A stretch of 6,122 nt of DNA from Sphingomonas sp. (GTDB lineage: Bacteria; Pseudomonadota; Alphaproteobacteria; Sphingomonadales; Sphingomonadaceae). Shown here one piece after another: positions 1-5,799 of the stretch (its first letter is position 1; the number at the start of each line of letters is the position of its first letter). A program made the position numbers and the translations under genes. Location: positions 1-6,122 of the forward strand of contig JAFBAM010000004.1 in NCBI GenBank assembly GCA_019247755.1, read 5' to 3'. The notes beneath the pieces are model-generated. The model saw only the letters and a program-made list of their open reading frames with translations. It had not been told where the DNA came from and did no database searches.

Positions 1-1
1 G

Positions 2-364
2 TACGGCGTCAGCCTGGGCCTCATCACGCAGCGTCCGTCCGACTTGGCGGAAGGCGTGCTCTCCCAGTGCGGCACCATCCTTTCGATGCGTTTGAACAAC
101 GACCGCGACCAAGCCTGCGTTCGTGCGGCGATGCCCGAAGGCGCTCGCGGCTTCCTCGACGCCATTCCGGCGCTCCGCAACCGTGAATGCATCGTCTGCG
201 GCGAAGGTGTCGCCATCCCGATCCGAGTCCGCTTCGACGACCTCGAGCCTGAGAAGCGCCCGGCTTCGTCCGACCCGAGCTTTGCGGCCCTCTGGCGCGA
301 GACAGGGGACGAAGAAGGCATCATCTCACGCACAATCAAGCGATGGCGCGGCCACGGCCGCTAA
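2..364 (+). CDS. HerA/DUF87-type ATPase, C-terminal part (5' end outside window)
   Basis: The reading frame is open from the first complete codon to a TAA stop, giving 120 residues of a longer protein that begins upstream. The visible tail starts YGVSLGLITQRPSDLAEGVL and continues with a segment containing RLNNDRDQ. The TQRPS block followed by an Arg/Asn-rich strand is typical of the end of the HerA/FtsK-superfamily ATPase core (DUF87 ATP-binding proteins), where the Gln polar residue and a nearby Arg take part in ATP sensing. Walker A and B lie off the window, so nucleotide binding cannot be checked here. After the core, a segment with IPIRVRFDDLEP looks like the small C-terminal domain seen in bacterial HerA-like proteins. 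Known HerA proteins are hexameric DNA translocases, in archaea paired with NurA; the role of the bacterial stand-alone form is less settled. The gene converges on the M23 peptidase gene. Family assignment is fairly sure; exact function is not. Confidence 0.8.
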   Translation, partial: YGVSLGLITQRPSDLAEGVLSQCGTILSMRLNNDRDQACVRAAMPEGARGFLDAIPALRNRECIVCGEGVAIPIRVRFDDLEPEKRPASSDPSFAALWRETGDEEGIISRTIKRWRGHGR

Positions 365-380
365 GCACAACGAAGCGTGG

Positions 381-408
381 CGTCACACGATCCTACTCGC
401 GTGTGACG
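381..408. terminator. Hairpin between convergent genes, possible bidirectional terminator
   Basis: CGTCACACG (381-389) and CGTGTGACG (400-408) form a perfect 9-bp stem with a 10-nt loop. It lies 16 nt after the stop of the HerA-like gene and 3 nt after the stop of the oppositely directed M23 gene, so one hairpin could end both transcripts. Neither side has a convincing T-tract: TCTTCA follows on + and CCACGC on -. It is therefore not a textbook intrinsic terminator and may work with Rho or act as a 3'-end stabiliser. Confidence 0.55.
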
Positions 409-411
409 TCT

Positions 412-1512
412 TCAGGCGGTCTTCTTCACTCCGACGCTGAGCAGCGCCCTTAACCGCGCCTTCACCGCGTCGCCCAGATGCGGGTCGACAACGGGAGCGC
501 TGGCAAAGCGGACGCCGAGCGGGTTCACCGGCTGGCCGTCCTTCAGCACCTCATAATGAAGGTGGGGTCCAGTCGAGAGACCGGAAGAACCGACATAGCC
601 GATCAGCTGGCCGCGGCGGACGAAGCTACCCGGTGTGGCGGCAATCTCGCTCATGTGGCTGTAGGTCGTGGTGAGGCCGCCACCGTGCCAGATGCGCACC
701 TGCCGGCCGTAGCCGCCGGCCCAGCCCGCAGCGGACACCTGTCCGTCGGCGGCGGCGACGATCGGGCTGCCCCAGCTCGCGCCGAAGTCGATGCCCGCGT
801 GGAAGCGCGTGAAGTGCAGGATCGGATGGTAGCGATAGCCGAAATAAGAGGTGATCTGCCCCGCGACCGGCCAGGCCATGCCGTCGGCGACCGGCGCGGG
901 CTGCGCAGCATTGGCCGCGTCTATCCACTCGCTTCGCCCGTTGGCATTCCATTTGACGAGCTGCAGGTCTGAATCCGCGACGCGGCTTAGCCCGGCGTAG
1001 AGCAATTCGCGGTTCGCGCCCAAAACCATGTCGAAGCCATCGTTCGGGCCGACGGCACCGACGTCGATCTCGGTCGCTAGCGCAGCCAGATACTGCGCGG
1101 CGGTCTCGGCGCTCGCGCCAGCGGCCCGCAGCGACCAGTAGAGCCCGTCCCCGACGCGTCCCCTTAGCCGCATCGGGCCGGTAACGGCCGGTGTCGGCTT
1201 GGCGACCTCGGCAACCGGTTCGGCAATCGGCGTCCTTTTCGCGACGAAGCCGACATCCTCGACTGCGGCAGTCGGCGCCATCGGCATGCCGGTGATCCCG
1301 CCACGTGTCATCGGCGCGACCGAGAGCGCCTGCCACTGGCGCAATTGGTCGGGCGCAATCTCGACCGGACGCGGAAAGCTCGCCCAGGCGACGCCGCTGC
1401 ACAGCAGGGCAAGCGCGCCCGCCGTCTTCCAGCTCGGGCGGCCAAGCGAAAGGGGAAGAGGCCGCCCTCTCGCCCGCCGCCCGAACTGCTGCTGCATCGG
1501 GATGGGTTGCAT
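412..1512 (-). CDS. M23 family (LytM-type) zinc metallopeptidase, membrane-anchored
   Basis: This encodes a predicted peptidoglycan endopeptidase of 366 residues when started at ATG 1512. The N-terminus is basic (RRARGR) and is followed by one hydrophobic segment at about residues 31-46. This suggests an inner-membrane anchor or uncleaved signal that places the rest in the periplasm. A Pro/Ala-rich linker (about 48-112) leads to a small domain (about 114-165, with GRVGDGLYWSLRAAG) resembling the accessory domain that precedes many M23 peptidases. The catalytic domain spans about 214-340. Its GYRYHP motif is followed by H238xxxD242, then H286 in YSHMS and HLH at 317-319. Zinc ligands are predicted to be H238, D242 and H319, with H286 and H317 catalytic, so the site looks intact. 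Such enzymes cleave peptide cross-links in cell-wall growth or division, or act as LytM-type amidase activators. An in-frame GTG (1518) and a second ATG (1497) are alternative starts; no clear Shine-Dalgarno sequence decides between them. The gene is divergent from the helicase gene. Confidence 0.93.
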   Translation of the reverse strand: MQPIPMQQQFGRRARGRPLPLSLGRPSWKTAGALALLCSGVAWASFPRPVEIAPDQLRQWQALSVAPMTRGGITGMPMAPTAAVEDVGFVAKRTPIAEPVAEVAKPTPAVTGPMRLRGRVGDGLYWSLRAAGASAETAAQYLAALATEIDVGAVGPNDGFDMVLGANRELLYAGLSRVADSDLQLVKWNANGRSEWIDAANAAQPAPVADGMAWPVAGQITSYFGYRYHPILHFTRFHAGIDFGASWGSPIVAAADGQVSAAGWAGGYGRQVRIWHGGGLTTTYSHMSEIAATPGSFVRRGQLIGYVGSSGLSTGPHLHYEVLKDGQPVNPLGVRFASAPVVDPHLGDAVKARLRALLSVGVKKTA

Positions 1513-1613
1513 GAACACGAACGACGGTGTCGCGAATCAAGGTTAAGACCAGGCTAATTCCGTCTGTCGCAAGGAACCTTGCGCGCGGCCGAAACGCTGC
1601 CACATTCATGCCA
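1513..1613. promoter_or_regulatory. Divergent intergenic region between peptidase and helicase genes
   Basis: About 100 bp separate the two divergent start codons, so promoters for both genes should lie here or just inside them. I see no good sigma70 -35/-10 pair on either strand. Three elements can be named: the dyad CGCAAGG-AA-CCTTGCG at 1568-1583; GGAAC at 1573-1577 followed after 17 nt by CGCT, a near match to alphaproteobacterial EcfG-type stress promoters; and CTTAACC on the minus strand near 1542-1548. Neither gene has an obvious Shine-Dalgarno sequence at its chosen start. Confidence 0.5.
1568..1583. repeat. Near-perfect 16-nt dyad (possible operator)
   Basis: Two 7-nt inverted arms, CGCAAGG and CCTTGCG, flank a 2-nt centre (AA). 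A 2-nt loop is too tight for a good RNA hairpin, so a DNA-level role such as binding of a dimeric regulator is more plausible. It sits 30 nt before the helicase ATG and 55 nt before the peptidase ATG, where a shared operator could affect both genes. Chance occurrence in GC-rich DNA is possible. Confidence 0.4.
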
Positions 1614-4133
1614 ATGGCGCGCCGTTTCGACGCACCCGTCCGGGCCATCCTTGGGCCCACCAACACGGGGAAGACTCACCTCGCGATCGAGCGGATGTGC
1701 GGCCATTCGTCGGGCGTCATCGGCTTTCCGCTCCGGCTCCTGGCCCGCGAGGTCTACGACCGCGTCGTTGCCATGAAGGGCGAGAAGCAGGTTGCGCTGC
1801 TGACCGGCGAGGAGCGCATCGTTCCGCCGACGGCACGCTATTTCCTCTGCACCACCGAGAGCATGCCGGTGCACGGCGGCGAGAGCCATCATGACGAGGA
1901 CGTCCATCGCGACTTCGCCTTCGCCGCGATCGACGAGGCGCAGCTCGGCATCGATCCGGAGCGTGGCCACGTCTTCACCGACCGGATGCTTCGGGCCCGC
2001 GGCCGCGAGGAAACGTTGATCCTCGGCTCCGAGACGCTGAAGCCCGTCATCCGCGAGCTGCTGCCCGAAGCCGAGATCGTCACGCGGCCACGCTTCTCGA
2101 CCCTGCGCTACGCCGGCAGCGTGAAGCTGTCGCGCCTGCCGCCGCGCTCGGCCGTCGTCGCCTTCTCCGCCGAGCAAGTCTACGCGCTCGCCGAGATGCT
2201 GCGGCGCTTCAAGGGTGGCGCGGCCGTCGTGATGGGCGCGCTTTCGCCAGCCACCCGCAACGCCCAGGTCGCGATGTTCCAGCGCGGCGAGGTCGACTAT
2301 CTCGTCGCCACGGACGCCATTGGCATGGGCCTCAACATGGACGTGACTCACGTCGCGTTCGCCGGCCTCGAGAAGTTCGACGGCCGCCGCGACCGCCGGC
2401 TCACCATCCCGGAAATGGCCCAGATCGCCGGCCGCGCCGGACGGCACCAGAAGGACGGCACGTTCGGCACGCTCGGCCTCACAGAGGAGAGCGGTGGGTT
2501 CAGCGAGGAGGAAGTCGCGGCGATCGAGGACCACCGCTTCCGGCCGCTCGACAGCCTCTATTGGCGCAACGCCCAGCTCGACTTCACCGACGTGCGTTCG
2601 CTGATCAAGAGCCTCGAAGCGAAGAGCGACGACCCCATCCTGCGGCCCGCACCCGAAGCCATCGATCTCGCCGTCCTGAAGCTCATTGCCGAAGACCCGG
2701 CAATCGCCTCGCGGCGCGATATCCAGGCGCGTCGTCTGTGGGCCGTCTGCGGCCTCCCCGATTTCCGCAAGGTGGGGCCGATGCATCACGCGCGCATGGT
2801 CCGCCGCCTGTTCAGCTATATCGGCGAAGGCGGCCATATCCCGCACGAATGGTTCGCCGCCGAGGTCGCGCGTCTCGACAATATGAGCGGCGACATCGAG
2901 GCGCTCGCCGATCGCCTCGCCGGCATCCGCAGCTGGGCCTATATCGCGCACCGCTCCGACTGGCTGAAGGAGCCGGCCAAATGGGCCGAGCGGACCCGCG
3001 CGGTCGAGGCGCGGCTGAGCGATGCCCTTCACGAGCGGCTGACCCAGCGTTTCGTCGACCGCCGCACCGCGGTCCTGGTCCGCGACATAGGGGCCCGCGG
3101 CTCGGATGCCCTTCCCGTCACGGTTGCGGCCGACGGCGAAGTCAGCGTCGGCCCCGAGCCGATCGGTCACCTGACCGGTTTCGATTTTCGCGTCGATCCG
3201 TCGGCGCGCCTTGCCGACAAGCGCCTTCTGCTTGCCGCCGCCGAACGGCGCCTGGGCGATGAGCTCGACCGCCGGGCCAAGGCTCTGGTCGAGGCCGAAG
3301 ACCATGTCTTCCAGCTCACGATCGAGGACGGAGGCGGAGTTGCCGTCGCCTGGGGCGAGCATGTGCTGGCACGCCTCGCCCCCGGCCGTTCGCTGCTGGA
3401 GCCGGCGCTCCGGACTGCCCGTGCGCTGGACCGCCTCTCGGCGCCAACCCGCGCTGCCCTCCGCGATCGGCTGGAACGCTGGCTCGACGCGCAGATCGAT
3501 CGCCACCTCCAGCCGCTGAAGAAGCTCGCTGCCGCCGCCAGTGATTCCGCCAGCTCGCCCGGTGTGAGAGCCTTGGCCGCCATGCTGGCCGACGCGGGCG
3601 GCGTCCTTCCCCGCAAAGCCGCGCTCAGTGCCATCGGCCACCTCGAGCAGGCCGACCGCCAATCGCTTTACCAGCTCCGCGTCCGGCTTGGGCCGCTCGA
3701 CATCTTCCTGCCGCTGCTGCTGAAGCCCGCCGGGCAGCATTGGCGCGCCGCCCTGATGGCCGTGAAACAGGGCCAGGCGATGCCAGCGTTGCCGCCACCC
3801 GGTGCCGCAACCATTAGCGCTGAGGCCGATCCGCGCGGCGCGGCGCTTGCCTACCGGCGCCTTGGCCCGACCTGGCTCCGCATCGATCTTGCCGACCGCC
3901 TCGCCAGCCACGCGCGGAAAGTCGGATCGGGAGGCGGAGACGACCCGGTCGATCGCGATCTCGCGACCTCGATCGGCCTCACCGACGATGACATCGCCCG
4001 GCTGATGGGTGAGATCGGCTTCGCCAAGGCCGGCGACGCTTGGAAGTGGCGCGGCCGGCGCGGCCCGCGGCCCGATCAGCGCGCGCCGTCCTCCCACGCC
4101 TTCGCCGAACTGGCGAAGCTCAAGAAGAAGTGA
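1614..4133 (+). CDS. SUV3-like superfamily 2 ATP-dependent RNA helicase
   Basis: The product is 839 residues from ATG 1614. The helicase core is N-terminal: Walker A GPTNTGKT (14-21), TGEE (64-67), TTE (80-82), the DEAQ box (107-110), GSET (138-141), motif V ATDAIGMGLN (232-241) and motif VI QIAGRAGR (270-277). A Walker A only 14 residues from the start, GPTNTGKT and DEAx with Gln match the SUV3 branch of SF2 helicases, whose mitochondrial members unwind RNA for the degradosome. After the core, a stretch around 316-330 (YWRNAQLDFTDVRSLIKSLE) resembles the SUV3 C-terminal helical region. The remaining 450 or so residues are Arg/Ala/Leu-rich, carry no motif I know, and end in a basic, Lys-rich tail. 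ATG 1608 is six bases upstream and equally likely. The frame extends to a GTG at 1527, but the additional residues look non-coding and would overlap the divergent promoter region. Family is secure; the RNA substrate is unknown. It probably heads an operon with the S4 and fdxA genes. Confidence 0.92.
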   Translation: MARRFDAPVRAILGPTNTGKTHLAIERMCGHSSGVIGFPLRLLAREVYDRVVAMKGEKQVALLTGEERIVPPTARYFLCTTESMPVHGGESHHDEDVHRDFAFAAIDEAQLGIDPERGHVFTDRMLRARGREETLILGSETLKPVIRELLPEAEIVTRPRFSTLRYAGSVKLSRLPPRSAVVAFSAEQVYALAEMLRRFKGGAAVVMGALSPATRNAQVAMFQRGEVDYLVATDAIGMGLNMDVTHVAFAGLEKFDGRRDRRLTIPEMAQIAGRAGRHQKDGTFGTLGLTEESGGFSEEEVAAIEDHRFRPLDSLYWRNAQLDFTDVRSLIKSLEAKSDDPILRPAPEAIDLAVLKLIAEDPAIASRRDIQARRLWAVCGLPDFRKVGPMHHARMVRRLFSYIGEGGHIPHEWFAAEVARLDNMSGDIEALADRLAGIRSWAYIAHRSDWLKEPAKWAERTRAVEARLSDALHERLTQRFVDRRTAVLVRDIGARGSDALPVTVAADGEVSVGPEPIGHLTGFDFRVDPSARLADKRLLLAAAERRLGDELDRRAKALVEAEDHVFQLTIEDGGGVAVAWGEHVLARLAPGRSLLEPALRTARALDRLSAPTRAALRDRLERWLDAQIDRHLQPLKKLAAAASDSASSPGVRALAAMLADAGGVLPRKAALSAIGHLEQADRQSLYQLRVRLGPLDIFLPLLLKPAGQHWRAALMAVKQGQAMPALPPPGAATISAEADPRGAALAYRRLGPTWLRIDLADRLASHARKVGSGGGDDPVDRDLATSIGLTDDDIARLMGEIGFAKAGDAWKWRGRRGPRPDQRAPSSHAFAELAKLKKK

Positions 4134-4239
4134 GCATCACGCCTACCCGTCATGCTCAACTCGTTTCAGCATCCATTTTGGAGACCTTAGAGCGGGCGGA
4201 GAAATGGACCCTGAACCAAGTTCAGGGTGACGGTCTCCA
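4134..4239. repeat. Sphingomonad-type palindromic (REP-like) element in the helicase-S4 gap
   Basis: The gap holds two inverted 29-nt arms, 4147-4175 and 4205-4233, separated by a 29-nt spacer. The left arm matches the reverse complement of the right at 22 of 29 positions by my alignment. Outer ends pair exactly (CCGTCA with TGACGG) and inner ends pair exactly (TCCA with TGGA). Each arm is itself a palindrome. The right arm forms ACCCTGAAC/GTTCAGGGT, a 9-bp stem with a CAA loop (4208-4228). The left arm is weaker, ATGCT/AGCAT plus two more pairs after a C-C mismatch (4152-4172). A second small inverted pair, GGAGACC (4180-4186) and GGTCTCC (4232-4238), links the spacer to the region just before the S4 start. 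From memory, elements with these cores are dispersed in sphingomonad genomes. No transposase is visible nearby, so it may be mobilised in trans, like REP elements. Confidence 0.75.
4208..4228 (+). other. Stable hairpin just before the S4 gene
   Basis: ACCCTGAAC (4208-4216) pairs perfectly with GTTCAGGGT (4220-4228) around a CAA loop. It has no following T-run, so it is not a normal intrinsic terminator for the helicase transcript. Its 3' arm overlaps the only plausible Shine-Dalgarno-like bases for the S4 gene (GGTGA, 4226-4230, ending 9 nt before the GTG start). Folding could lower S4 translation or protect the upstream mRNA end. Confidence 0.6.
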
Positions 4240-4512
4240 GTGAGGATCGACCGGTTCCTCTTCTTCATCCGGCTCGTCAAAAGCCGGACTCTCGCGCAGC
4301 ACATCATCGAGGAAGGGCACGTCCGCGTGGACGGCAAGCGCGTCGAGAAGCCCAGCGAGGAGGTTCGCGTCGGCAGCATCGTCGCCCTGCCGCTGCACGA
4401 CCGCGTCCGCATCATCCGCGCCTTGAGCCTCCCCAGCCGCCGCGGGCCGTCCGCCGAGGCGCGGGCCTGTTACGAGGAGCTGGGAATTGACGAGGCGAAA
4501 CCCGCGACCTAG
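4240..4512 (+). CDS. Small S4-domain RNA-binding protein (Hsp15/RqcP-like)
   Basis: This encodes 90 residues from a GTG start. The S4 fold occupies about residues 1-52: it opens MRIDRFLFFIRLVKSR, then LAQHIIEEGHVRVDGKRV, with the alternating basic and glycine positions (S15-R16, G26, V28, V30, G32) that build the RNA-binding surface. A basic segment follows (53-70, with LPSRRGP), then a short acidic tail. Single-S4 proteins of this kind, such as E. coli Hsp15 and Bacillus RqcP, bind stalled or recycled large ribosomal subunits; that role here is by analogy. GTG 4240 is the only reasonable start, because an in-frame stop lies at 4228-4230 and the S4 motif begins at once. The gene starts 7 nt after the palindromic element. 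It lies between the helicase gene and fdxA on the same strand, so cotranscription is likely. Confidence 0.9.
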   Translation: MRIDRFLFFIRLVKSRTLAQHIIEEGHVRVDGKRVEKPSEEVRVGSIVALPLHDRVRIIRALSLPSRRGPSAEARACYEELGIDEAKPAT

Positions 4513-4523
4513 CGAAGTGCCAC

Positions 4524-4530
4524 AAGGGAG
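4524..4530 (+). promoter_or_regulatory. Ribosome binding site of fdxA
   Basis: AAGGGAG lies 9 nt before ATG 4540, within the 27-bp gap after the S4 gene. It supports the chosen fdxA start. The gap is too short to show a convincing separate promoter. Confidence 0.7.
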
Positions 4531-4539
4531 CGAAGTTCA

Positions 4540-4881
4540 ATGACCTATGTCGTCACCGACGCCTGCATCAAATGCAAATATATGGATTGCGTCGAGGTCT
4601 GCCCGGTGGACTGTTTCTACGAGGGCGAAGTGATGCTGGTCATCAATCCCAACGAGTGCATCGACTGCGGCGTGTGCGAACCCGAATGCCCGGCTGAAGC
4701 GATCCTCCCCGACACCGAGAGTGGGCTCGAGAAATGGCTGGAGGTGAACGCCAATTTCTCCGCCGACTGGCCCAACGTCACCCGCAAGAACGATCAGACC
4801 CCGGCCGATGCCGATGAGCACAAGGGCGAGGAAGGCAAGTACGACAAGTATTTCTCGCCGGACCCGGGCAAGGGCGACTAG
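4540..4881 (+). CDS. fdxA: 7Fe ferredoxin FdxA ([3Fe-4S][4Fe-4S], ferredoxin II type)
   Basis: This is a soluble cytoplasmic electron carrier of 113 residues, close to the usual 106-113 for the family. Nine cysteines sit at 9, 12, 17, 21, 25, 40, 43, 46 and 50. Aligned with Azotobacter ferredoxin I (offset by one), C9, C17 and C50 would bind the [3Fe-4S] cluster and C21, C40, C43 and C46 the [4Fe-4S] cluster, leaving C12 and C25 free. The pattern CxxxxCVEVCPVDCF followed by CIDCGVCEPECP is diagnostic for 7Fe ferredoxins; all expected ligands are present. The acidic C-terminal half (from about 57) with NVTRKNDQ and an EHKG...YFSPDPG ending is typical of the alphaproteobacterial form. The redox partner is not shown by the sequence. 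It follows the S4 gene closely and is probably in its operon. Confidence 0.97.
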   Translation: MTYVVTDACIKCKYMDCVEVCPVDCFYEGEVMLVINPNECIDCGVCEPECPAEAILPDTESGLEKWLEVNANFSADWPNVTRKNDQTPADADEHKGEEGKYDKYFSPDPGKGD

Positions 4882-4884
4882 CCC

Positions 4885-4917
4885 GGAACTTTCGCGGCGG
4901 CTCGTCCGCTGTATAAT
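4885..4917 (+). promoter_or_regulatory. Candidate promoter of the MipA-like gene
   Basis: Two overlapping readings are possible. TATAAT at 4912-4917 is a perfect sigma70 -10 hexamer, but the sequence 16-17 nt upstream (around TTTCGC) is a poor -35. Alternatively, GGAAC at 4885-4889 followed after 17 nt by CGCT (4907-4910) is one base from the GGAAC-N16/17-CGTT pattern of alphaproteobacterial EcfG general-stress promoters. Either would give a short leader before ATG 4946. The element begins 4 nt after the fdxA stop. Confidence 0.45.
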
Positions 4918-4945
4918 CCAAATCGAACGCTAACGGGGGAACGTG

Positions 4946-5797
4946 ATGCGTCCTTTGACCTGCCTGGCGCTTGCCGCCTGTTGCCTTTCCACGCCCGCGC
5001 TGGCCCAGTCGACCAACGCCGGCGGCCAGCTCCCAAGTCCCGAAGACATTGCAAAACGGGATACGGTGACGCTCGGCGTCGGCGCCGCGGTCACGCCCGA
5101 TTATGAAGGGTCGGACGATTATCGCTTCATTCCCGCCGCCGCGATCCGCGGCCGGGTCGGGGGCATCTCGTTCAACACGCGCGGCACGTATCTGTATGTC
5201 GATGTCGTCCCGAAGGGCAGCGGCAAGATCGACTTCAACGCGGGGCCAATCGCCGGATTGCGGCTCACTACCTATCGCCACATCCACGACGACATCGTCG
5301 AGCTGCTTCCCAAGCGTAAACGCGCCTTCGAGGTCGGCGGCTTTGCCGGCGTGAGCGTCCACGGCCTCACCAACCCCTACGACAGCTTGGGCTTCCGTAT
5401 CGACGTGACGCACGACATCGGCAGCGCGCACAAGTCCACGATCGTCAGTCCGAACATCGAATTCTCAACGCCGCTTTCGCGAACGACCTACGCCAGCCTC
5501 AGCGGCGGCATGGAGTTCGTCAGCAACAAGTTCGCCGATTATTATTACACGATCACCCCCGCGGACTCGGTCGCGAGCGGGCTACCGGTGTTCAACGCCG
5601 GCGGCGGAATGAAGAACTGGAAGCTCGGGCTGCTGCTCAACCAGTCGCTGACCGGCGACCTGCTGCATGGCTTCTCGATCTTCGGCCTCGGCCAATATTC
5701 TCACCTGCAGGGCGACTTCAAACGCTCGCCGATCGTGTCGCAGCGCGGCAGCGCGAGCCAATGGCTGGGAGCGCTCGGCGTCGCTTACACCTGGTAG
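4946..5797 (+). CDS. MipA/OmpV family outer-membrane beta-barrel protein
   Basis: The product is 283 residues from ATG 4946. GGGGGA (4935-4940) lies 5 nt upstream; the GTG codon just before (4943) would be too close to it. A signal peptide is clear: short basic start, hydrophobic core (LTCLALAACCLS) and an ALA-Q cleavage site after residue 20, so the mature protein begins QSTNAGG. The segment TLGVGAAVTPDYEGSDDYRF near the mature N-terminus, followed by alternating polar/hydrophobic strands, is typical of MipA/OmpV proteins. The chain ends in an aromatic residue (VAYTW), as expected for a barrel recognised by the BAM complex. E. coli MipA interacts with murein enzymes; OmpV of vibrios is an immunogenic porin-like protein. 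The function here is not shown beyond outer-membrane localisation. It is probably transcribed separately from fdxA and ends 2 bp from the stop of a convergent gene. Confidence 0.88.
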   Translation: MRPLTCLALAACCLSTPALAQSTNAGGQLPSPEDIAKRDTVTLGVGAAVTPDYEGSDDYRFIPAAAIRGRVGGISFNTRGTYLYVDVVPKGSGKIDFNAGPIAGLRLTTYRHIHDDIVELLPKRKRAFEVGGFAGVSVHGLTNPYDSLGFRIDVTHDIGSAHKSTIVSPNIEFSTPLSRTTYASLSGGMEFVSNKFADYYYTITPADSVASGLPVFNAGGGMKNWKLGLLLNQSLTGDLLHGFSIFGLGQYSHLQGDFKRSPIVSQRGSASQWLGALGVAYTW

Positions 5798-5799
5798 AG

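Noticed and set aside
478..972. A 164-codon plus-strand frame opposite the M23 gene
   Set aside because: It has no recognisable motif, its composition is that of GC-rich antisense DNA, and it conflicts with a well-supported gene.
1542..1548. CTTAACC on the minus strand as a CtrA site, with a nearby GANTC
   Set aside because: Only one half-site is present, with no second TTAA at the right spacing. GANTC also occurs at several other places in the window, mostly within genes.
626..1666. A 346-codon minus-strand frame overlapping the M23 gene
   Set aside because: It is a shifted frame of the M23 gene, Arg-rich and low in complexity, and its start lies inside the helicase gene. The M23 frame has an intact catalytic site.
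1554..4097. An 847-codon open frame antisense to the helicase gene
   Set aside because: It is codon-aligned with the helicase frame, so it stays open only because the helicase avoids TTA, CTA and TCA codons, as expected in GC-rich DNA. The translation shows no recognisable domain, while the sense strand has full helicase motifs.
4040..4243. Short frames running through the palindromic element and into the S4 start
   Set aside because: They are translations of the repeat arms plus a shifted helicase tail. Such peptides recur wherever this type of repeat occurs and are unlikely to be genes.
4894..4909. GCGG/CCGC as a terminator after fdxA
   Set aside because: The stem is only 4 bp, is not followed by a T-run, and lies within the candidate promoter of the next gene.
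4778..5431. A 217-codon minus-strand frame opposite fdxA and the MipA-like gene
   Set aside because: It spans two good genes and their intergenic promoter region, and it has no domain or start signal of its own.
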